64,000 nucleotides of DNA from Okeanomitos corallinicola TIOX110 (GTDB lineage Bacteria > Cyanobacteriota > Cyanobacteriia > Cyanobacteriales > Nostocaceae): assembly GCF_038050375.1 (NCBI RefSeq), contig NZ_CP150886.1:2707318-2771317 (forward strand), read 5' to 3'. Positions 58,601-64,000 of this stretch are shown piece by piece. The translations under genes were made by a program, and so were the position numbers. Positions within the stretch are counted from its first letter, which is position 1. Every line of letters begins with the position of its first letter. Under the pieces are notes generated by a model. The model worked only from the letters and a program-made list of their open reading frames with translations, had not been told where the DNA came from and did no database searches.

Positions 58601-59680
58601 AATTTGGTATTGTTAGTATTTGAGCGGGCTAAAACTGGGGATATTATCCAAGGTTTACCGAGAATTGAAGAGTTGTTAGAAGCTCGTAAACCCAAGGAAG
58701 CCTGTATTTTGTCTCGGAATGCCGGAGAAGTGAAGGTAGTTTATGGCGAAGGAGATGAAACTTCCATAGTCCGTGATGCCTACAGTATCAAGGTGATGGA
58801 AGCTGGTGGGACTGTGACTGATTATCCCCTTGGGCCCGGACAAAACCTGATAGTTTCCGATGGGGTGCAGGTAAACGCTGGTCAACCTTTAACCGATGGC
58901 CCTTCTAACCCCCATGAGATTTTAGAGATATTCTTCAGTTTGGGTTCTGACGAAGGAATTTATGCCTGTGCTAGTCATGCCTTACAGAAAGTACAAAGCT
59001 TTTTGGTGAATGAGGTACAGATGGTGTACCAGTCCCAAGGCATTGATATTTCTGACAAACACATTGAGGTCATTGTCCGCCAGATGACCAACAAAGTCCG
59101 CATTGATGATGGTGGGGACACCACCATGTTACCGGGTGAGTTGGTGGAACTGCGACAGGTGGAACAGGTGAATGAGGCTATGTCCATTACTGGTGGAGCT
59201 AAGGCTGAATATACTCCAGTGTTGTTGGGGATTACTAAGGCATCCTTAAATACCGACAGTTTCATTTCTGCGGCTTCGTTCCAGGAAACCACTAGGGTGT
59301 TAACTGAAGCAGCTATTGAGGGTAAGTCTGATTGGCTACGTGGTTTAAAGGAAAACGTGATCATTGGACGGTTGATACCCGCAGGTACTGGTTATAACAC
59401 CTATGAAGAAACCACTACCATTGAAGATTATGGTACAGATTTGGGTTCTGGAGTATTAGATGAAGCCGATGATCCTCTGGATATGGTATTAGATGACCGC
59501 ACTGCTAAATTGTACAGTCTAGATGCTCCTGATTTAGATAGTGGTACTTATGGTGGTAGACAGAGTGATAGATCCATTTTGGATGATGACGATGATTTAA
59601 TTGCCGATGAAGTCATATCTGCTATTGAAGGAGAGGAAGAAGAAGAGGAATACGCAGATGATGATGATTTTGAGGATTAA
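55619..59680 (+). CDS. rpoC2: DNA-directed RNA polymerase beta-prime subunit (RpoC2)
   Basis: RpoC2 is the C-terminal part of beta prime in cyanobacteria. The 1353-residue protein begins [20 protein letters not shown], continues with [31 protein letters not shown] (bridge helix and trigger loop region) and [24 protein letters not shown]. It contains the long cyanobacterium-specific insertion with SBHM-type repeats and an acidic tail. Codons 945-955 derive from a GTGACAG-type short repeat. A terminator follows at 59702-59735. Confidence 0.97.
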   Translation: MTENMIFRNLVVNKGQLRKLIAWSFTHYGTARTAVMADKLKDLGFRYATKAGVSISVDDLMVPPSKKSLLEAAEAEILSTEERFKRGEITEVERFQKVIDTWNGTSESLKDEVVTHFKQTNPLNSVYMMAFSGARGNISQVRQLVGMRGLMADPQGEIIDLPIKTNFREGLTVTEYIISSYGARKGLVDTALRTADSGYLTRRLVDVSQDVIVREIDCGTSRGIILGDMIENSKVLIPIGTRLMGRVVGEDVIHPVTKEMIAPRNTPVSDDLAEEIQAAGVKQVLVRSPLTCEAARSVCQHCYGWSLAHAKMVDLGEAVGIIAAQSIGEPGTQLTMRTFHTGGVFTGEVAQQVRAKTAGTVKISRKLKTRPYRTRHGEDALYAETNGTLNIEGEGGDNQEISITQGSTLYIQPGQKVKVAQLIAEVALGGRTARANTEKAVKDVATDLAGEVQFADVVAEQKTDRQGNTTTTATRGGLIWILSGEVYNLPPGAELVVKNGDAIASNGVLAETKLTSVHGGMVRLPEATPGKATREIEIITASVILDQATVTVQSSQGKNNYLVSTSNNQTFNLRTTPGTKVQNGQIVAELIDDSYRTTTGGFLKFAGIEVQKKGKAKLGYEVVTGGTLLWIPEETHEVNKDISLLLVEDGQYVEAGTEVVKDIFCQNSGVIEITQKNDILREVVIKPGELLMVDDPEAVLSRDNTFVQPGEEFQGVVATELRYIQYVESPEGPALLSRPVVEFAVPNNPDLPSTTSVGQEANGRSIQLRAVQRLPYKDSERVKSVEGVELLRSQLVLEIEEEAEDITASPLAADIELVNDDEHPEIQRLQLVILESLVIRRDIAADATQGSTHTTLEVEDGLTIEPGAVVARTQILCKEGGIVRGVRRDVEAVRRCLVLREVDMTTITTTAPPTVKKGDLLVEGVEIAPGIVAPESGQVLAVKAGEKLQVTGDSQDGSVSPCSYSITLRTGRPYRVSPGAVLQIEDGDLVQRGDNLVLLVFERAKTGDIIQGLPRIEELLEARKPKEACILSRNAGEVKVVYGEGDETSIVRDAYSIKVMEAGGTVTDYPLGPGQNLIVSDGVQVNAGQPLTDGPSNPHEILEIFFSLGSDEGIYACASHALQKVQSFLVNEVQMVYQSQGIDISDKHIEVIVRQMTNKVRIDDGGDTTMLPGELVELRQVEQVNEAMSITGGAKAEYTPVLLGITKASLNTDSFISAASFQETTRVLTEAAIEGKSDWLRGLKENVIIGRLIPAGTGYNTYEETTTIEDYGTDLGSGVLDEADDPLDMVLDDRTAKLYSLDAPDLDSGTYGGRQSDRSILDDDDDLIADEVISAIEGEEEEEEYADDDDFED
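58451..58480. repeat. STRR GTGACAG-type repeat inside rpoC2
   Basis: GGTGAGAAGTTACAAGTTAC and AGGTGACAGT are degenerate copies of the same heptad family as in rpoB. They encode [11 protein letters not shown] at residues 945-955, nearly the same peptide (LQVTGDSQ) as in the rpoB insertion. Confidence 0.75.
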
Positions 59681-59701
59681 TCTCAAAACATAGGTAATAT
59701 T

Positions 59702-59735
59702 AAAAGGGTAAAAGTTAATATGCTTTTACCCTTTT
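59702..59735 (+). terminator. terminator of the rpoB-rpoC1-rpoC2 operon
   Basis: AAAAGGGTAAAAG pairs perfectly with CTTTTACCCTTTT around an 8-base loop and is followed by further T-rich DNA (TATTTTCTTTTTTTC). It lies 22 bases after the rpoC2 stop codon. Confidence 0.88.
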
Positions 59736-59794
59736 TATTTTCTTTTTTTCAATTGATTGAAACTGTTTTCTTGTTTCTGAGAAAACCCTTAACA

Positions 59795-60187
59795 TTAAAA
59801 ATTCGTAACTGTCACACTTAAACCAGAATCAAGTCTGGGAACTTTTAAATATTCAATTGGCTCGTAATTTTTAGGGTCTAAATCCTTTGTTGATACGCAG
59901 GGTTTAAAGAATTTTTCTGGATTATCAAGATAGTCAAGGGGGTTAATTTTTTTGCATTCTGGATCACGTATTGTAAAACTGGTATTTTTAGTTTCAGAGT
60001 CTTCTTTAACATAATTCCATTTATTATTAATACTTGCTGCTTCTGTCACTAAGTTAGTAGCTGGACTACCTTTATTTGTCGCCCCCTGAACTGACTTTGT
60101 TTGAGAATATACCTTGGTAATGGTTACTGTATTAATCACTATAGTTGAGATGACAATCATCATAGTGGCTAAGGCTGATTTCCTCAT
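59795..60187 (-). CDS. small exported hypothetical protein
   Basis: A 130-residue protein with an N-terminal signal peptide or anchor (MRKSALATMMIVISTIVINT, cleavage possible after VYS). A polar mature part contains two Cys residues (PECKK and KPCVS) that could form a disulfide. No family is recognised. It lies between rpoC2 and psbA. Confidence 0.55.
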   Translation of the reverse strand: MRKSALATMMIVISTIVINTVTITKVYSQTKSVQGATNKGSPATNLVTEAASINNKWNYVKEDSETKNTSFTIRDPECKKINPLDYLDNPEKFFKPCVSTKDLDPKNYEPIEYLKVPRLDSGLSVTVTNF

Positions 60188-60280
60188 TTTTCACCCCTTA
60201 TATTGATTCTTAATTTACAGCATTTAGCAGACACATCAGGTACAAATCTTCTCACCCAGAGAGTCAGTGCATAAAAAAAC

Positions 60281-60300
60281 ACCCCCCATTTCTGGAGGGT
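60281..60300 (-). terminator. psbA terminator
   Basis: On the minus strand ACCCTCC pairs with GGGGGGT around a 6-base loop, followed by GTTTTTTTA. It lies 36 bases after the psbA stop codon and forms a good rho-independent terminator. Confidence 0.82.
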
Positions 60301-60336
60301 ATTTTTTATTTAACTAAGCTTATTAAACCCAGTGGA

Positions 60337-61419
60337 TTAACCGTTGATTGCAGGAGCGCTCAAAGCAACAGGAGCAACTTCACCAGCAGCTAAATCCAAG
60401 GGGAAGTTGTGAGCGTTACGCTCGTGCATTACTTCCATACCTAAGTTAGCGCGGTTGATTACATCTGCCCAAGTACCGATGACACGACCTTGAGAATCAA
60501 TGATGGATTGGTTGAAGTTGAAACCGTTCAAGTTAAACGCCATGGTGCTTACACCTAAAGCAGTGAACCAGATACCAACTACTGGCCATGCAGCCAAGAA
60601 GAAGTGTAAGGAACGGCTGTTGTTGAAGGAAGCGTATTGGAAAATCAAGCGACCGAAGTAACCATGTGCTGCAACAATGTTGTAGGTTTCTTCTTCTTGA
60701 CCGAACTTGTAACCGTAGTTTTGAGATTCGGTTTCGGTTGTTTCACGAACCAAGGAAGATGTTACCAAAGAACCGTGCATTGCAGAGAACAAAGAACCAC
60801 CGAATACACCAGCTACACCTAACATATGGAAGGGGTGCATCAAGATGTTGTGTTCTGCTTGGAACACGATCATGAAGTTAAATGTACCGGAGATACCTAA
60901 AGGCATACCGTCGGAGAATGAACCTTGACCGATGGGGTATACCAAGAATACTGCGGTTGCTGCTGCTACAGGAGCGGAGAATGCAACACAGATCCAAGGA
61001 CGCATACCTAAGCGGTAAGAAAGTTCCCATTCACGACCTAAGTAGCAAGCTACACCGATTAAGAAGTGGAATACTACCAACTGGTAAGGACCACCGTTGT
61101 ACAACCACTCATCTAAGGAAGCTGCTTCCCAGATAGGGTAGAAGTGCAAACCAATAGCGTTGGAGGAAGGAACAACTGCACCAGAGATGATGTTGTTTCC
61201 GTAGATTAAAGAACCTGCAACTGGCTCACGGATACCGTCAATGTCAACGGGAGGCGCAGCTATGAAGGCGATGATGAAGCAGGTGGTTGCTGCTAACAGG
61301 GTAGGGATCATGAGTACGCCGAACCAGCCGATGTATACACGGTTTTCGGTGCTTGTGATGAACTCACAAAAGCGATCCCATACGTTTGCGCTTTGGCGCT
61401 GTTGAATGGTTGTAGTCAT
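60337..61419 (-). CDS. psbA: photosystem II reaction centre protein D1
   Basis: D1 binds the water-splitting manganese cluster and the QB quinone. The 360-residue protein shows Tyr161, Asp170, Glu189, His190, His198, Ser264 (herbicide-sensitive form), His332, Glu333, His337, Asp342 and Ala344, all standard, and a 16-residue C-terminal extension removed by CtpA. Residue 130 is Glu, the form linked to high-light D1 copies, not Gln. Cyanobacteria usually have several psbA copies; only one is here. A -35/-10 pair is visible upstream and a terminator follows. Confidence 0.97.
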   Translation of the reverse strand: MTTTIQQRQSANVWDRFCEFITSTENRVYIGWFGVLMIPTLLAATTCFIIAFIAAPPVDIDGIREPVAGSLIYGNNIISGAVVPSSNAIGLHFYPIWEAASLDEWLYNGGPYQLVVFHFLIGVACYLGREWELSYRLGMRPWICVAFSAPVAAATAVFLVYPIGQGSFSDGMPLGISGTFNFMIVFQAEHNILMHPFHMLGVAGVFGGSLFSAMHGSLVTSSLVRETTETESQNYGYKFGQEEETYNIVAAHGYFGRLIFQYASFNNSRSLHFFLAAWPVVGIWFTALGVSTMAFNLNGFNFNQSIIDSQGRVIGTWADVINRANLGMEVMHERNAHNFPLDLAAGEVAPVALSAPAING

Positions 61420-61475
61420 TGTTTATGATTGCTTTGTTTATAATGTTGGCGAGTTGTTTTGCTCACCTGTATATA

Positions 61476-61504
61476 ACTCTAAACTGTATATTTCGTTTTG
61501 TAAA
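61476..61504 (-). promoter_or_regulatory. candidate psbA promoter
   Basis: On the minus strand TTTACA (61499-61504) and TAGAGT (61476-61481) are spaced by 17 bases, giving a transcription start near 61468 and a leader of about 50 bases, usual for cyanobacterial psbA. The -10 is imperfect. Confidence 0.45.
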
Positions 61505-61575
61505 GATAAATTAATTTAGTGTATCTTATAACAGATATATGTTTTTCTAATGTGACGAGATTGACAAAATAATTA

Positions 61576-61596
61576 GGGTGGGCAAGATGCCCACCC
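61576..61596 (-). terminator. terminator of the HIT-family gene
   Basis: GGGTGGGC / GCCCACCC is a perfect 8-bp stem with a 5-base loop. On the minus strand it is followed by TAATTATTTTG. It lies 32 bases after the HIT gene stop codon and upstream of the psbA promoter, insulating the two genes. Confidence 0.7.
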
Positions 61597-61628
61597 CACA
61601 AGATTTGTAGATTCTTGATCAGCAAATA

Positions 61629-61985
<357 letters not shown>

Positions 61986-62047
61986 TTACGTGTATCGTGT
62001 CTGTGAATAGTTATCATATTCTGTTAGAGCAAGGAATGGGAAAACAG

Positions 62048-62785
62048 TTAGTGAGGTAAATCAAATAATACGGTAGTCATGTAATTATCTGCCCACTCTT
62101 GACCAAATGCTTTTTCCAAAACACGTCTGGTTTTATCATTTTGTTGTTGTTTGGTGCAGTAATTTTTTTGTCCAGCAATAATTACGGCTTCTTTTTCTGA
62201 TGTTACAGGACTGGAGGAAACGGCTTGACTACAATGAATTTCTAAAAATTCTTTTACTCGTCCTAAAAATAAGCTTTCTTCTTCTACAGAACTAGGGCGA
62301 ATGAAGAGACAAAAATCAGAGAAAATATTTCCCCACTCTGGTAGTTCACGGGGTTGAGAGAAATTTATAGGGTTTAATTGTGTAAGTTGAGAATTATAAC
62401 CTGCTGGTAATTTTCGTTCTAAGTTAACAGGAGAAAGATCGGCAATTGCTGCACTAATTTGACCTCTTCCTCCAACTAAATCGCAACCAAACATAGGTAT
62501 ATCATATTCAGTACGAGGAAACATGACACAATGCAAAATATCTAACATATTCCCCACTCTTGCGAGTTCCAAGTGCATTTTGCGGAATTGTGGTGTTTGA
62601 TAACAGCGATTTTCTATAATGAGTTTTTCTCCTTCTAGTCTACCTTCCACATATCCTAATTCAGCAGGTAAATGATAGGTTGATAAATCTAGATGTTGAT
62701 GCCAAACTGCTTCAATTGTATCAGCTAGTTGACAAATGAGGGGATGTTGTTGTTCACGGAGAGAAGGTTGAGAAGTAGAGGACAT
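62048..62785 (-). CDS. pcyA: phycocyanobilin:ferredoxin oxidoreductase
   Basis: PcyA reduces biliverdin IXalpha to phycocyanobilin with ferredoxin, supplying phycobilisome and phytochrome chromophores. The 245-residue protein contains the catalytic segment [36 protein letters not shown] (read in parts) with Glu73, His85 and Asp102, which correspond to Glu76, His88 and Asp105 of the Synechocystis enzyme. It ends [18 protein letters not shown]. It is monocistronic, near the HIT gene. Confidence 0.95.
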   Translation of the reverse strand: MSSTSQPSLREQQHPLICQLADTIEAVWHQHLDLSTYHLPAELGYVEGRLEGEKLIIENRCYQTPQFRKMHLELARVGNMLDILHCVMFPRTEYDIPMFGCDLVGGRGQISAAIADLSPVNLERKLPAGYNSQLTQLNPINFSQPRELPEWGNIFSDFCLFIRPSSVEEESLFLGRVKEFLEIHCSQAVSSSPVTSEKEAVIIAGQKNYCTKQQQNDKTRRVLEKAFGQEWADNYMTTVLFDLPH

Positions 62786-62970
62786 ATTATCCTAAATCAT
62801 GTAATTTATTCTTTATTTTACAATTAGTAAGTACATTCTATTGTGTTGAGAATTATAAACAGATTAAAAGCTGTTCGTAAAGCTTGATTGGAGTTGCCAA
62901 ATGCAGCTAATTTAATCAATTGTTTTAAGTAAAAAGCATGATGGAAATTTTGACAATAAACAATGATCAT

Positions 62971-63564
62971 TTATTGCCAAAAATTTGTCACTTCATATCC
63001 TAATTCAGCTATCATTTGCCGTAGTAATGGTAAACTTAAACCAATCACATTACTATGACAACCTTCTATTTTTTCCACAAATAAACTACCAAAACCTTCT
63101 AAAGCAAAAGCACCTGCACATTTAAGGGGTTCACCTGTATTCACATAGGCTGTTATCGCATGATTGCTCATTTTGGCAAAATAAACCCTAGTTACTTGAC
63201 AATTAACAATAGTTTTATTTTGTGCATTATCAATCAACACATGACCTGTGTATAAATCACCAAAATTACCTTGCATTAATTGCCAACGAGCGATAGCCAC
63301 CTCTGCATTTTCAGGTTTACCATAAATCTCACCATCAATAGCTAAAACTGAATCACAACCCATCACTAAAGCCTCTGAAAACATAGGTGCTACAGTTTCA
63401 GCTTTACAGCGAGCTAAGGTTTTTACTAACTGTGCAGGTTCAGTAATTTCAATTTGTGATTCATCAAAATCACTAGCTTTAATGATAGGTTCAATTCCCA
63501 CAGTTTTTAATAAGCGACGACGAGCAGGAGAAGCAGAAGCTAATATAAATTGAGGAACAGTCAT
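62971..63564 (-). CDS. Maf family nucleotide pyrophosphatase
   Basis: The start [14 protein letters not shown] and the later [24 protein letters not shown] and [32 protein letters not shown] segments (quoted in parts) are typical of Maf proteins. These hydrolyse non-canonical or canonical nucleoside triphosphates and affect septum formation. Length (197 residues) is normal. It is followed, in minus-strand order, by the pcyA region 185 bases away. Confidence 0.9.
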   Translation of the reverse strand: MTVPQFILASASPARRRLLKTVGIEPIIKASDFDESQIEITEPAQLVKTLARCKAETVAPMFSEALVMGCDSVLAIDGEIYGKPENAEVAIARWQLMQGNFGDLYTGHVLIDNAQNKTIVNCQVTRVYFAKMSNHAITAYVNTGEPLKCAGAFALEGFGSLFVEKIEGCHSNVIGLSLPLLRQMIAELGYEVTNFWQ

Positions 63565-63694
63565 AATTAATAATATAAATGATTTGTCAAGGTACTTGGT
63601 AATTGGGCAAAGGGAAGAGTTAAAATTTATGTAATTTTGTTTTTTAAATTTTGACTTTTTAATTTATTTCTCTCCCTCCTCCCAATCACTTAAA

Positions 63695-64000
63695 TTAATA
63701 CACAGTAAAAGAAGTAACAACTTCATCAATCATCCGTTGCAGTTTTTTCCAGCGTTTTTCGGGTACTGAAGCATTAAAGGTGAACAGTTTACCACGACTT
63801 ACCGCAACACTAGATATATTATGTCTTGCTTGGCGATTGGGAAGTTTTACCTCGTACTCCAACAGGTAATATGTATTACCATCAACTTCTTTCTGGGCAA
63901 CATTAATTAATTCTGCTGAACGGCCAGAACCTGGAGGAGCAAGAGCCGCTTTTCCTAATCTATATCCTACTTCTGTAGGTGTTCCTAACTCTGTCAAAGA
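63695..64000 (-). CDS. PsbP-like photosystem II protein (CyanoP), C-terminal part
   Basis: The open frame continues beyond the window, so only the C-terminal 101 residues are visible. TELGTPTEVGYRLGKAA, YLLEYEVKLPNRQARHNISSV and KRWKKLQRMIDEVVTSFTVY match the PsbP fold of cyanobacterial lumenal or lipoprotein PSII assembly factors. The frame reads through the last base with no start codon in the window; the N-terminus and any lipobox are out of view. Confidence 0.82.
   Translation of the reverse strand, partial: SLTELGTPTEVGYRLGKAALAPPGSGRSAELINVAQKEVDGNTYYLLEYEVKLPNRQARHNISSVAVSRGKLFTFNASVPEKRWKKLQRMIDEVVTSFTVY

Overview
This window looks like a chromosomal segment of a filamentous, probably Nostocales-type cyanobacterium (Anabaena/Nostoc/Dolichospermum-like). 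The evidence is a photosystem II D1 gene, a CyanoP-like gene, phycocyanobilin synthesis (pcyA), a CpcS/CpeS-type lyase, two four-electron flavodiiron proteins, ntcA, a cyAbrB regulator, rpoC split into rpoC1 and rpoC2, AT-rich DNA with many HIP1 octamers (GCGATCGC), and many heptameric short tandem repeats (STRRs) between genes. The genus is an inference.

Layout. 1-3.4 kb: start of an Hsp70 gene, a PEP-CTERM-type exported protein, a creatininase-family hydrolase and type III pantothenate kinase. 3.5-7.5 kb: a canonical (Flv3-type) and a non-canonical (Flv1-type) flavodiiron protein, separated by a DUF559 nuclease gene enclosed in ~50-bp inverted repeats. 7.5-9.4 kb is the only clearly accessory stretch: a MITE-like element, a 37-residue hydrophobic peptide gene facing a convergent promoter, an antitoxin-like remnant, a Uma2 nuclease and a detached Uma2 tail. 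9.4-17.5 kb: RNA-binding protein, bilin lyase, zinc-ribbon membrane protein, ClC transporter, cyAbrB and Rrf2 regulators, cobalamin enzyme CbiB, PyrR and an SLH protein. 17.6-19.1 kb: a HEPN-like protein, possibly defence related.

19.3-34 kb: rpiA, an aldo/keto reductase, a fused PabA-PabB, NUDIX, tpiA, folP, a stomatin-like protein, a SNF2 helicase with a SWIM-domain partner, and pnp. 34-45.9 kb: small hypothetical genes, an AlbA_2-like protein, DUF3146, a YqgF-type nuclease, DUF3084, ntcA divergent from fabI, hisB, an orphan ABC ATPase, a polysaccharide export protein, a broken antitoxin-like gene, a retropepsin-like pair and a universal stress protein. 46-59.7 kb: hisD, then rpsT, tatD, rpoB, rpoC1 and rpoC2. 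59.8-64 kb: a small exported protein, psbA, a HIT protein, pcyA, a Maf protein and a truncated PsbP-like gene.

Most of the window is housekeeping. The most unusual features are the type I toxin-antitoxin-like arrangement near 8 kb, the palindrome-bounded DUF559 cassette between the flavodiiron genes, and STRR DNA that has entered reading frames (coaX, rpoB, rpoC2) or supplies start codons (cobD/cbiB, hisB, yqgF, rpoC2). No rRNA, tRNA, CRISPR array or intact insertion sequence was found by eye.
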